From NCBI GenBank assembly GCA_018902385.1, contig JABSSW010000037.1, positions 124,001 to 188,000 on the forward strand: DNA of 64,000 bases, in the 5' to 3' direction. The stretch comes from Physcia stellaris. Lineage: Eukaryota; Ascomycota; Lecanoromycetes; Caliciales; Physciaceae. A program made the translations under genes and the position numbers. The notes under the pieces were generated by a model that saw nothing but the letters and a program-made list of their open reading frames with translations, was not told the DNA's origin and did no database searches. Of the stretch, positions 46,766 to 57,473 are shown piece after piece (the stretch's first letter is position 1; every line of letters begins with the position of its first letter).

Positions 46766-48406
46766 TCAAGGCCGACCCTCCGCCTTCCTCCTCTCCTTCT
46801 TTTCCTTCGCCCTCCTCATCTTCTCCGCCCACTGAACCTTATAAACCAAACTCCTCGCCTTTCTCGCCTCGGTATACTCATCCCCCTCCCCACCCACCAC
46901 CTCCTCAACGCCCCCATCGTCCCGCCACTCCCAGAACCCTTCCCCCTGCCCCTCCCCTCCAGCCACCCGGACCTCCTCAACCCTCTCCCTCTGAAACTCG
47001 CCATAATCCTCCTCATCCTCGCTCACCTCGCCCACCTCCTCAACCACCAACGCAGCCCCACAAGCAGGCCCAAACCCAAACCCCAAATACTTCGCCGCCC
47101 TCGCGCCCCTCGCCTCCTTCGCGCGCTGCCTATCCCCCGGACTCAGCACCTGGGCGCTCAGCCTCGGATGCGTGTTCCGCGCCCGCTGCCGCTGGACCCA
47201 GGTCCACGGATTCGCCGGCAGCGCCGCGAAGTAGTCCCCGTGGTGCGCGCCCCAGTCGAGGTGGATGACGTAGCAGGGCAAGATGTGCGCTCTGTGGAAG
47301 ACGATGTATTCCATGCCGCTGAGGCCGACGTGCGAGGTCGCGCCCTCGAGGGGCCGGTCGCGGGCGCGGAGATTGTCGAGGCCGGAGACGCGCGCCGCGA
47401 CGCCCATGTGCGTGGCGCACACGAGGAGTTTCAGGCCGTCGTAGAGGCTGGGGAGGGTTCGTGATGCGGCGTTGGAGCTGTAGGAGAGGGCGAAGTGCGC
47501 GGAGGGGGAGGAGTAGATGCCGCGGCCGTAGGTGCTGCCGCAGCGGATGGCGTTCGGGGTGTTGTCGAGGGGGTTGAGGTCGCCGGGGAGGAGGAAGCCG
47601 TTGCGGACTATGGAGGGGATGACGTGTCGCTGGGTGCCGTGGAAGGTGAGGTGCGGGGTGAGGAGGTGGTTGATCATATCTTTCTTGGTGTCGAGGCGGG
47701 AGCGCTGCTCGATGGGGATGTTTTTGCGGAGGTGCGCTGAGGAGAAGGAGGAGAGTTGGGCGCGGATCTGGTGCGTTTGGGAGTTGAACTCGCGGGTCAG
47801 GTCGCGGCGGATTACTTTTTCGATGTGCAGGACTTTGAACTCGGAGGGAACGAGAGCGCAGATTTGCTCGGGGGTTTTGCCTAGGATTTCGAGGATCGAA
47901 TCCACAGTTCCTGCATCGTGATCAAGGGTCTTTGGATCTGATGATAGGAGCGAAGGTGGAAGCCCTTTGGAGTTCCGCCAGTACTTTTCATCCGCTCTGA
48001 AATCCTTCAAACGTGAAATGGTGGCAGTGATAAGGTGGAGTGCAGTCATTGGAAAATCGGCAGATTCCAAGTTGTCACACTCGGCTCGGTTTCTCCATTC
48101 GTCTGCTAGACTTGGCTTTTCATCGTCAAAAACGATCTGTCGCAGCTCCTCTCTGAGGCCATCAATAACAGCTCGAGGTAGGGTATTGTTGGTTGTCTCG
48201 AAGGTGAGAGGCTTGACCGGATAATGATTCCCGGTGACGATCTCCAAAACTAACTCTGGATATCTGAGGGTAAATCCCTGATGTAGCTCATCACTGTAGC
48301 GTTGCTTTTCGGGAAGTATTGTCTGGTCTACCAGGGCATCGATTTCCTTTGCACGAACAAAGTGAAGCTCAACAAGGTCTTCGTCGGACCAAACCTCTGA
48401 TACCAT
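46766..48406 (-). CDS. RWD domain fused to PARP-type ADP-ribosyltransferase fold
   Basis: Single exon of 546 residues from the ATG at 48406; the frame is open upstream but without ATG. Residues about 5-100 look like an RWD domain (Glu-rich start, then 'HYPVKPLTF' as the YPxxxP signature, then 'AVIDGLREELRQI'). Residues about 245-390 carry a PARP catalytic signature: 'LTFHGTQRHVIPSIVRNGF' with His256, 'STYGRGIYSSPSAHFALSYS' with Tyr298, and 'GMEYIVFHRAHILPCYVIHL' with Glu366, that is, a full H-Y-E triad. The C-terminal 110 residues are acidic then basic and low-complexity. Ubiquitin-conjugating-fold plus PARP fusions are known in fungi; an RWD version would bind substrates or adaptors instead of ubiquitin. 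Activity is inferred. Confidence 0.82.
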   Translation of the reverse strand: MVSEVWSDEDLVELHFVRAKEIDALVDQTILPEKQRYSDELHQGFTLRYPELVLEIVTGNHYPVKPLTFETTNNTLPRAVIDGLREELRQIVFDDEKPSLADEWRNRAECDNLESADFPMTALHLITATISRLKDFRADEKYWRNSKGLPPSLLSSDPKTLDHDAGTVDSILEILGKTPEQICALVPSEFKVLHIEKVIRRDLTREFNSQTHQIRAQLSSFSSAHLRKNIPIEQRSRLDTKKDMINHLLTPHLTFHGTQRHVIPSIVRNGFLLPGDLNPLDNTPNAIRCGSTYGRGIYSSPSAHFALSYSSNAASRTLPSLYDGLKLLVCATHMGVAARVSGLDNLRARDRPLEGATSHVGLSGMEYIVFHRAHILPCYVIHLDWGAHHGDYFAALPANPWTWVQRQRARNTHPRLSAQVLSPGDRQRAKEARGARAAKYLGFGFGPACGAALVVEEVGEVSEDEEDYGEFQRERVEEVRVAGGEGQGEGFWEWRDDGGVEEVVGGEGDEYTEARKARSLVYKVQWAEKMRRAKEKKERRKAEGRP

Positions 48407-49218
48407 GATCGCACCGAGTAGAATAAACGTTGTGATGGTGTCTTGTTCAAATAGCCTACACCATCTGAGGACAAGCGGACCCTCGCTTATAAAAATGGGG
48501 CTGATGACTGGAAAGGATGGACTTTCAGAGGGATGAGATTTGGGATCAAAGACTTCAGTCGGTAAAGGAGAGAGTAAAGAAGAAATCGGAATTACTGTGG
48601 ACAGACAGAAATGACTTCCGTAGCAAAACAGACATGAGTGGAAGGCATGAGTCACAAGCGGAAGCGTGCGGCCGGAACATTTGGCAAGGCTAAAAGTGGT
48701 GAACGGCTGTTTGAAAAAGTCATATCTAGTGACAAAGCGAATGTGCTCGAGAGCTCAGAGGCTTATCATTCCAATGACTGAGCTGCAATCTGTGCTGTAG
48801 AAATCGATCGTAGATTGGGCGTTGCCCATATTTGCCGACGACCGAACCTAATTGATTTGAAGATTTCTTCTCAGGATTGCACGGAATCTTGCACAGATTC
48901 GGATAAGTTTGAGGATTATACGTCTTTCTTGCTTGTTTTGAACAATTCTGACAAAAGAATACCTGATATAATAGTCAGTTCTAGCGGGTTTAGATCTGCA
49001 AGGATGGAGCATAATCCGGGGTCAATAACGTGATGTGGGGTAGCGTATGGTCACGAGACAACCCCGCATCGTTTCTCCCTCCTGTTGACCCACCTTCGAG
49101 TCGTACCTGATCCTCTTGAACCATTGCTCGTAGCTTGATCATCTAGCAACACACTTCGTCAAGACTTGAACACAAAACAAGCAAAGCATCCCACCGGACC
49201 AGCAACACTCGACTCAAC
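48407..49218. other. Divergent promoter region
   Basis: Upstream of the PARP-like gene (minus) and the DUF6699-like gene (plus). No supported gene. The bases just before 49219 form a CA-rich leader. Confidence 0.55.
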
Positions 49219-50009
49219 ATGTCTTCCGAAGCCATAGACACCACCTCTGACCTCAGCAAGGTCGACTCGGCCATCTCTGGTCTGTCTTCTTCTCCTACTG
49301 CTGAAAAGAAAATGGGTCATCGAAGGACCAGCTCAAGTGCCTCTGGGGTCTTCAATGTCGCCGACTTAGGTAAGCCCTTGAACCCGACTGAGCCGACATG
49401 CTTTCTCCAAAGAGTCACAAGTCCGTTGGGTGGAGAGCACATGAGGCTAATAGAAGAATAGAAAAAGAAGGAAAAGAACTCGAGATAGCAAAGGAGACTC
49501 AAAAACTCAATTGGTACATTCAATTGCCCCTTTCCTACGATGATGTGGTGTCGACATGTATTTGAAGAACGAGTGACACTCACAGAGCTGGACAGCAGTA
49601 CTAAAAAGTATACAGGAGACTCAATACGTCACCGTCTTCGATAGAAGATCCGGCAGTACTCAAGAAGTTCCTTACCACCCCTCCGGTCAAGAAGATTGAT
49701 CTGCATTTCCCGCTTGGGCTTGAAGTCACTGCAAGGAATCTGAAGGGAGTAACGATCAAGGACGCTTTGGACGCTATCCACAAGCAATTCAAGAAGAAGG
49801 TATGGTTGACGTTGTCAGAACAACCCTCGATCCGTGGCTGACGAATGGACGACGTCTAGGCCGACGACGAGCTTGAGCTACCTGTACTGGCAGGTTTCGA
49901 GTGGGATAAGGAGGAGTCGTGGACCAGGCTGATTGTACATCAAAAGAAGGAAGGTGCTCCGTCCGGTGGAAAGAAGAAGAACAAGAAAAACAAGGACGAC
50001 GATGAGTAG
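49219..50009 (+). CDS. DUF6699-like small protein
   Basis: Four exons, 49219-49369, 49462-49513, 49616-49799 and 49860-50009, sum to 178 residues in frame. The N-terminus is Ser/Thr-rich ('HRRTSSSASGVFNVADLEKE'). The core reads 'LKKFLTTPPVKKIDLHFPLG', then 'LKGVTIKDALDAIHKQFKKK' and 'FEWDKEESWTRLIVHQKKEG', the pattern of the fungal DUF6699 domain (hydrophobic PP-x3-hydrophobic strand, then a VT-x2-D-x-L-x-x-I-H helix). The C-terminus is Lys-rich. Function unknown; members are common in ascomycete and basidiomycete genomes. Exon 2 is only 52 nt. The family name is from memory of the pattern and is the less certain part. Confidence 0.78.
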
Positions 50010-50832
50010 GTCCATTCTCGAGCACCGACCAAGTTTTCAGCCGAGTGAAGAAGGGTTATCATTGTAACAATACAGGCTGCAAAGACTTAGCCGGGGTTTC
50101 AAGTCACAAGACAGAAAGACATGGCAATTGTCGTTTGCTTAAGTGGTAGATAGCATCCACAATCTACTCACCCAGACTCCTTACCTTGATGTGAAAAGAG
50201 TATTGTAGGTGACTGTGTGATTGTTGAGAAGTAAGCGCGAATGCTTATACTACAAGTGGCGTTAATGGTAAGAAGCATAGAGGCGAAGTTTGGGATGAAA
50301 ATGCTTTGACAATGATGGCACTCGGAGAAAACAGAAATATGAAAATTTGAGTGGGAGGACTTGCCCCAGAAAGGGAAAGTGCAATTTATCGATGTCTTGA
50401 CTGTTAAGCATGTGAAGATGACGCTTGAGACGGTATTCAACGATCACCTGCAATCTTGAGTAAGCGCAACAGATCGCACGGGTAGGCAAATCTGAGCAGG
50501 TGTTCTATTTTGGAAAAAGCTGCTCTGGGTAATAATGTGGACGGATAGGTTCAAGATTGTTGAGCAAGATATGGGCTCGTCGCGAGGCTCTGCGTGAGCG
50601 CCAGTCTCTTCCAGTCAAGGTATCCTAATTCTAGCCCTATGTGGAGGTTAACACCGTAACATACTCTGTCCGAGAGTACTGCACCTTTCACTTGATCCGT
50701 CATCGGCATTACAGAAGAACCTTTGGACGGGGAAAGACCAACGTGAAAGCTGACTTTAGAGTAAACCAGGCAGCCCTACTAGCGCTATTCTCGATCGAAA
50801 GATTAAGATCAGACAACGAAGATCATCCGAAC
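50010..50832. other. Intergenic region upstream of the FAD oxidoreductase
   Basis: The oxidoreductase frame is open back to 50641 but has no in-frame ATG before 50833, so 50641-50832 is read as leader. Nothing else is supported. Confidence 0.5.
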
Positions 50833-52248
50833 ATGGAAGACCGTGCATCGATTAGACCTGGCCTTCCATGGTCCAATCCCACTGTGTCGTACTGGCAAGA
50901 CCCTCCTGCACCAATATCCAACCATCGCACCTCACCTGAGCTTCCAAACGAGACCGACGTCGTGATCGTAGGGTCCGGTATCACTGGCTCAACGATAGCC
51001 AACGAAATCCTTTCACAAGAACCGCCGCCTTCCGTGATCATGTTGGAAGCTCGTACAGCTTGCTCCGGTGCCACGGGGCGTAATGGTGGGCATACAAAGC
51101 ATGCATCATACCGGTCGTTCCTGGATAATATGCACGTACACGGTAAAGAGGAAGCAGCTCGTATCGCAAGGTTCGAGTATAGATGCATGAAAGCCGTTCA
51201 TTCATTTGCACGAGATAATAACATCAAGTGTGACAGCTGGGAAGGTGATACGGTCGATGTGATCTACGATGAAGGCCAATGGAAACGGGCAAAGACTGCA
51301 GTGGGGGAGATGAAGAGAGTCCTTGGGAAGGATGATCCAGCTGCAGAGTACACTTTCTGGGGCGCAGATGAAGCGGCCAACAAGTTTTTGGCGAAGGGCT
51401 CACTTGGCGCCTTGTCTTATGAAGCCGGAAGTTTGAGCGCTTATAAATTCGTGATAGGCGTACTCAATCTCGCTCTCAGCAAAGGGTTGAACCTTCAGAC
51501 GGCAACGCCGGCTGTTAAGATCGCAAAGAACGACACAATAGGTAGTTGGACTGTGGAGACGCCGAGGGGAAGCATCAAGACAAAAAAGCTCATTCTCGCT
51601 ACAAATGGCTATTCTGCGCATCTGTGTCCGGTGTTGCAAGGTATCATTGTCCCCTTGAGAGGTCACATGACAGCTCAACGGCAAGGTTCAGCTATGCCAG
51701 CAGGCGGGTTATCAACTACCTATTCCTTCATCTACAACGACGGATACGAATACATGATTCAACGACCGCAAGGCTCGAAGTTCGAAGGTGATATCATGAT
51801 AGGTGGCGGTTCTACTATGTTACCTGATGCGGGTCTTTGTGAGTTCGGCACGACCGACGACACAATAACGGATCCTGTGGTGATCGACTATCTCAAAGAT
51901 TGTACAGCCAGATACTTCGGCCAGTATTGGGGAGGAGATCACCCTGACGGGCGAATCCGCAAAGCTTGGACCGGGATCATGGGATATTCCGCTGACGGCT
52001 TCCCGCTCGTTGGTGAGCTACCTGATGAGAAGAACTTGTACATCGCCGCTTCCTTCCAAGGCTTAGGTATGGTCTTGTCTTTCCTCACAGCAAAGGCTCT
52101 CGTCTCAATGATAAATGGATGGGACGATGAAAATGTGGACATATTCCCAAAGGCATTCCAAATTTCAAGAGAGCGGCTGGCCCACAAATTTCGTGGTCGG
52201 CTTCATACGAAGGCACCAATGGACTTGGAGGTCAAGAGCCAATCGTGA
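50833..52248 (+). CDS. FAD-dependent oxidoreductase (D-amino-acid oxidase fold)
   Basis: Single exon of 471 residues from ATG 50833. The dinucleotide-binding fold is at residues 42-60 ('TDVVIVGSGITGSTIANEIL', GxGxxG). The second flavin signature 'ACSGATGRNGGHTKH' is at about 76-90. A C-terminal FAD block 'RIRKAWTGIMGYSADGFPLVGEL' is followed by 'LYIAASFQGLGMVLSFLTAKALV'. No signal peptide. This group oxidises amines or amino acids; the substrate is not shown. It is convergent with an amino-acid permease gene, which makes amino-acid or amine catabolism attractive but unproved. Codon use is normal and the frame intact. Confidence 0.9.
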   Translation: MEDRASIRPGLPWSNPTVSYWQDPPAPISNHRTSPELPNETDVVIVGSGITGSTIANEILSQEPPPSVIMLEARTACSGATGRNGGHTKHASYRSFLDNMHVHGKEEAARIARFEYRCMKAVHSFARDNNIKCDSWEGDTVDVIYDEGQWKRAKTAVGEMKRVLGKDDPAAEYTFWGADEAANKFLAKGSLGALSYEAGSLSAYKFVIGVLNLALSKGLNLQTATPAVKIAKNDTIGSWTVETPRGSIKTKKLILATNGYSAHLCPVLQGIIVPLRGHMTAQRQGSAMPAGGLSTTYSFIYNDGYEYMIQRPQGSKFEGDIMIGGGSTMLPDAGLCEFGTTDDTITDPVVIDYLKDCTARYFGQYWGGDHPDGRIRKAWTGIMGYSADGFPLVGELPDEKNLYIAASFQGLGMVLSFLTAKALVSMINGWDDENVDIFPKAFQISRERLAHKFRGRLHTKAPMDLEVKSQS

Positions 52249-53322
52249 GGCGTCGGCTTCTTCTCGTATATGTGATACATCCCAATCGGTCCAAAGCCAT
52301 CTACAGTTAAATCGTCAAAAAGAAGGCCGCAAAACCATTATACAGGATGCAATGCTTTATCTTCGGTAGGAACTTGCTCTATGATCCATCCCCTTGTCCT
52401 TGCCGATTCATCCAGATGCTCTCTTGAAGAATTTGCGCTGCATGCAGTACAAATGACTGTCTGTGAACAGGCCAATGCCTGCACCAATCAGGGTTCTCGG
52501 AGGAATAATCTACACTACCAGATCCTGTAATCCGTAAGCAACAGGTGAACACCAACCAGCGCACTTAGCCAACGAAAACAAAGGAAAATAACCATCGGGT
52601 AGTTCAGATCGAAAGCGGGCAGGGTTGTTGCTACTCAGCTTTTATTTGCCTTACGATATCATGTCTACTTTCGAAAGTCGAGTGTTCCCTTAGATGGCAA
52701 CAGTTCTGGGCAAAAGTCGAGCTTCAGACGTGGTGCATCGAAACAGTCTCAGGAAGTCACCAGGTGAAAGATGTCACATACAGGGAGTGGTAAGAACTTT
52801 TTGACAAATCGAGAATTAGTCATTGAGCGAAATGCGACTGGACGTAAACGGAAAATGGGTTCCCCATTGGTCTTTTATGGCACTTCAAAGGGTGGTCGAA
52901 CCAAATGCTGCACGGATGAGTCGTCCTACTTATGCGAGCTCTAAGCAGCCTTCCAGAAACTTTCACCGAGCGTGGTGATTGGTGGTGTCTGAGATTCGAA
53001 TTGTCTATGAGTTCGGGTACATTGAGCTATGTTATAGGAGAGTTTGCTCTTCGTGACGACAAGCATTCATATTAAACGAACCCGATTTCCGACTAGTCCA
53101 ATAACCCAGATACACGCTCACTATGACGTGGCTATCTCGTTCGCTGCCGTGCATGAGTGCGCTCGGGGAACTTGCCATGGTAACCCCCTTAGATCCTCCT
53201 CGTTAATACTACGTGAGTCACGAGGGGAGTGACTCTTTTAGCTAACGAGTTTTCCTAGGTACCTCGTTGCCTTGTTTCTGTATCACTGTCAGCTTCACTA
53301 AGAGTCAAGAAATCGTCGATAC
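52249..53322. other. Convergent intergenic region
   Basis: 1.07 kb between the oxidoreductase and permease 3' ends. No supported gene, RNA or repeat. Confidence 0.55.
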
Positions 53323-55637
53323 CTACCTTGGAGGAACTTCCACGTAATCCCGTGTATAGGCTTCTATTTCTTCAAGGTCTTTTCGAAGATCAACTTCTTC
53401 AGCCTTTAGCCATTTCGTCCGCTTCAGAAACTTCCAGCCGATGAAGAGTACGGGAAAAACTCCAATCATTGTATATGAAAAAAGGAAAGTAGGAACATCC
53501 CATTTGCCTGGGAGAAATACTGGGTAGCCATTGACGAAGGCCATGATAAAGCATCCAGTGAAGGCATACCATGCAACATACGGCTGACCCCATCCTTTGA
53601 AGGGCAGTGAGTCGCGAGATATTCCTTGTGCTTGACAGGCTTTCATGAACCGCACAAAAGTGAAAGTCATGACACAGAAGTTGATCAGCTGCGAAGCGGT
53701 GATCTAGCGAGCTTTAGCATATTCAGACACCTGAACTGGCTCAGAAAACATTTACCAAACTGACAAACCACTCCAAAACGTCCGCTGAACCACTACTTAC
53801 TTGCAAAAAGCTAAGTAGGCTGATGGCAAGCACCAGAATCACGCAGTAGATAGGGACTCCGTTCTTCGTACATCTTGTGAAGATTCTCGGTGCCTTACCC
53901 TCCAAGGCCAATCCAAAGAGGCTCCGACTCGCGCAGTAGACGTAACTGTTACCAGCGCTGAAAGCAGCTCCAAGGACCATGGCATTTACAATATCCGGTA
54001 AAACCTGAATCTTTAGCCTGTTCATGGAAACCACATACGGACTTGCTGCCGCACCGGGCGCATCGTTATCGAAGGCGTCATTCAGTTCCTGATCATTGTA
54101 AGGAACGTTTATTCCTACACACAGACTTCCCAAGACGAAAAAGGCCATTAGTCGTCCGAAGACTTGCTTAAACGCTCTTGGCATCACAACTCGTGGATTC
54201 TCCGCCTCCCCAGCCGCCATGCTCACATAGTCGGGTCCCGCGACCGTGAAGCTAGCCTGGATGAGACACTGGAGGAAACCAAGGAAGCGACCCAAAGCCC
54301 CAGTTTTGTACAGCTCAGCGAAAGCGCCAGGATCGCGCCAATATCGGAAGCCAAATCGGTCGTGTTGTGGGTTCCCACCAAGCATACTAATGAAGGTGAA
54401 GATTATGAGGCCAACAATAAGGATGACTTTGCCAATTGCGAGCCAAAATTCGGATTCACCGTACCACTTAACCGCGAAGACATTGATTAGTCTAATCATT
54501 AAGTGTCAGCTTCTCGTGTCAATCGTTTTCGGGCTCTACATGAGATTGGTAGGTCAATGAAAGGTCATTCTACCCGTATAGGACGATTATAATCGCGATA
54601 ATGGCTCCCGTCGGGACGATATCACTCCAGAAATGGATAATCAGATTGCAAGCGACGATCTCGAACGGGACCAGGAATGCTTCGAAGACAAAGAAGTTGT
54701 ATCCGGCAGCAACACCGAAGGCGTCATCAACGTAGCGACCTGCTAAGCGGATAAATGGAGACGATATCGGCAAATACGTAACGATCTCAGCCATGCCTGT
54801 AACGCCTCGTTAAAGTCGAAGCCCAAAGCATACTTATCTTTGCGAGGGTACATTATGGCGACCGCGGTTTGATCGGACTTGAAGCAGGTTTCCGATGCAA
54901 ACGGCTGCTTCGAGATCGTACGTCCGCTTTACGATCTCACATCTTCATGGATATCGGGACAAACTGTAGAGGAAATGGCGTACATACAGACAGTCACGGC
55001 CAATATGAACGTGCACCTAAAGCCCACGACAGATTAAATTCGACACTACATGTATGGAAGTCACGAAAGAAAGACTCTCTTGACTATTCGATTCCCATTA
55101 CCCACAGCCTCTGGGTTTTCTCTCGACAGTTCATTGTTTCCGCTACTGTCTAAATGAATGGAGAAGAAAGGAAGGCTTACCATATAGTGAAAGCAAGGAA
55201 CAGTGACCCCGGTCCACCCTATTGAGTTGTGGGCTACTATCCTGCTCATTATACAGAAGCACTCACCTGAGTCAAGCCCCTACCTAAGGATCCAGTCAGC
55301 ATGACTATTTCAAGGCATTTCTGAGGACGTGATTCACCAATCTGTACAAAAAGTGCTGTGCCAATAGTCCTACACGAAAGGCATTAGCCTGTTCAGCGCT
55401 GTCTCTGTACGCAGAACTGCTTTCATACCCTCCAATACCAATCAATTGTATATGTCTCGGCTTCAGCTTGCGGTGCGTATCGTCGTAGACGGGCTTAAGG
55501 GAATCCTCGCTGGAGGAATACGGTATTGCCTGTTCGGCCCTGCTGACCCCGTACGTCTCGTCCTTTGCGGATTTTTCACTGCGGGCGATGCTACCCCGCT
55601 GGTGAGCATCTTTCATATCGAAGGCTGTCGAAGCCAT
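53323..55637 (-). CDS. Amino-acid permease, YAT family
   Basis: Eight exons join in frame to 554 residues: 55637-55429, 55369-55338, 55283-55267, 55218-55181, 55016-54988, 54796-54574, 54491-53756 and 53703-53323. The small exons encode the first membrane segments: 'IGIGGTIGTALFVQIG', 'RGLTQGGPGSLFLAFTIW', then 'MAEIVTYLPISSPFIRLAGRYVD'. Further on come 'LINVFAVKWYGESEFWLAIGKV', 'FTVAGPDYVSMAAGEAENPR', 'YVYCASRSLFGLALEGKAPR' and a soluble C-terminal tail. About 12 transmembrane helices are expected. The family imports amino acids with protons at the plasma membrane; 'GPDYVSMAAGEAENP' is typical of the fungal DIP5/proline permease branch. Exon 3 is only 17 nt. Confidence 0.92.
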
Positions 55638-56200
55638 GTTGTGAGCTTCTCAGACGATGTTTAACAAGCAGGAATAAAGTGAGGAAAACGAAGAGCAAGA
55701 TTTCGAAAGTCTTAAGTCACGCACGGTCACATCCCTCCAAGGCTTCTCTACATGAGGCAGGGCCAATCGTGAAAGGAGAAGGTCCATGAATTTCGGACGA
55801 ACGCTCTTGGAATTTCTTGACTTTCTTGGAACCCCACAGTTGAGAGCTTGGCCTGTTACGGTCTAGCGATGCTTAGCCTGTGAGTGAGTGAGTGTGGAGT
55901 AGTCCGCTTCAAGATCATTCCCTCTACATGACGGGACTCTTCTTCAGTCCGCAATCACGGTGATGAGGAGTCGGTGCGGAGATACAAGTCAGGGAGCATG
56001 TGAAAGACATGACGGTAGGCGGGAGTTCTATCCATCCAACCTTCGATTTACATATCCAAGATCTGTTCCGCTACAGTATACTAGGACACCGGCCACACTG
56101 GGCAATCCTTGAGATATCTTTAGCTTTGCGTCTTCGCCAGGCTGGGCGTCTCCTCTTCATTTCAATTTTAGCCTACTTGTGAAGCATTCTCGATCTACTT
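55638..56200. other. Promoter region of the permease
   Basis: 563 bp between the permease start and the haloperoxidase stop. No supported gene. Confidence 0.55.
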
Positions 56201-57473
56201 CTAGGATGTATTGATTGCCAATCCAGCCGAGTCAGAAGTTTTCTCGTACCTCGCGACCAAAGGCTCGACATCAGTACCGTTATGATCCCAGGGAGGGAAT
56301 GGGCGACTTATTTGATATCCAATATGGTGTGTCATCCGATCATTCAGCTCTGTGGCTTCAACAGCATAATACGGCAGCTCGCGCCTTTGGTAAGCGTCTG
56401 GAAGATCGTCTTTCAAGTAGAACTGCTTGACATCCTCGACGTAGAGGGTTTGTATTCCATGCTTGCCGTTGCGGCCGAGTATTCCAACGAGGTTCGTGTA
56501 TTGGGCCCTGCAGCATGTAAGTCCAACAACTCCACGCAAAGGAGTGTTCGGGTGTCCTACAAAGCGCATGTAGCATCTTGGTTACCAAATTGCCAACGGG
56601 GACTCTCTGCGCGGCTTTGATTGTGGCGGAGATGGTGAGCCTCGGCGAGATCCTCAAGTGAAAAGGTCTCGCCGTCCTTGCTGAAGCTTAGCAGCTGATG
56701 GAAGAGAGTCATGTTGATATTTAAATTATCGCCGATACCAAAATCAAGACGTGTTGGTGCCGCAGGACAATTGACGGCATGCTGAACATTGGCATCCTGG
56801 CAATCAAGGTTAGCCCAAATAGATGAATCAACGAGCTGCTGCGACAGACCATGAACTGATCGAGGTCAAGAGTGGCAGCACCGGGATGAAGGGAGAATGT
56901 TGGTATAAGCACTAACATGATCTATAGACTCTGTTAGGGGACGGCATACTCAACAAAGGTCCTAGGTATTACATTGTCATCTCCGAAGTTGAATACATCC
57001 CGCATGCCCTGGGCTATCTCCTCATACTTGACCTTCCGTCCGGTTCTGGGGATGAAGCCTCTATTGGCCAAAGTATTTACCGCCGGACATGCTAATATTG
57101 AAGATGTCAAAGTCAGTATATTTCAATTTCGGCTAAGCTTTCAATCGCAAGACACGCTTCGGTGCAGACCAGAGAAAAGAGAGAGACAAAAATTGCTCCG
57201 GAAAGGCTTACATGCACGTTTGTACGTCCCGTTCATTTCATTATTATGATGTTGCTCATAGTAGTGTCGTTTTGCATCGAATATGAGCGGCCTCTTCCCT
57301 GGAAATATGTGGCTAGGCGTCGGAACATACAGGCGATTATGGCCTTTGTCACCTGCCCAGGGTGGAAGGGTAGCAAAACCACTTTGCGTTGCTGGCCAAC
57401 CAATTACCCATTCACATAATGAAAGTAGGGTAAAGAGGCAGGAGAACAAGCGCAAAGACAACGTCATCATCAT
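56201..57473 (-). CDS. Secreted heme-thiolate haloperoxidase (chloroperoxidase/UPO family)
   Basis: Five exons (57473-57212, 57091-56973, 56921-56850, 56796-56561, about 56507-56201) give 331 residues. A clear signal peptide comes first ('MMMTLSLRLFSCLFTLLSLC'). The proximal heme ligand is Cys89 in 'SCPAVNTLANRGFIPRTGR', the hallmark of this family. 'YEEIAQGMRDVFNFGDDN', 'LDLDQF', 'LNINMTLFHQLLSFSKDGETFSLEDLAEA' and 'LVGILGRNGKHGI' follow in the expected order. The catalytic Glu motif (E-H/G-D between 'LDLDQ' and 'GDN') is not visible with my splice choice. It is head-to-head with the Mn-lipoxygenase. The enzyme would use a peroxide to halogenate or oxygenate organic substrates outside the cell. 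Confidence 0.85.

Noticed and set aside
50641-50832. N-terminal extension of the FAD oxidoreductase
   Set aside because: Open frame but no ATG; 50833 gives the normal distance to the FAD-binding motif.
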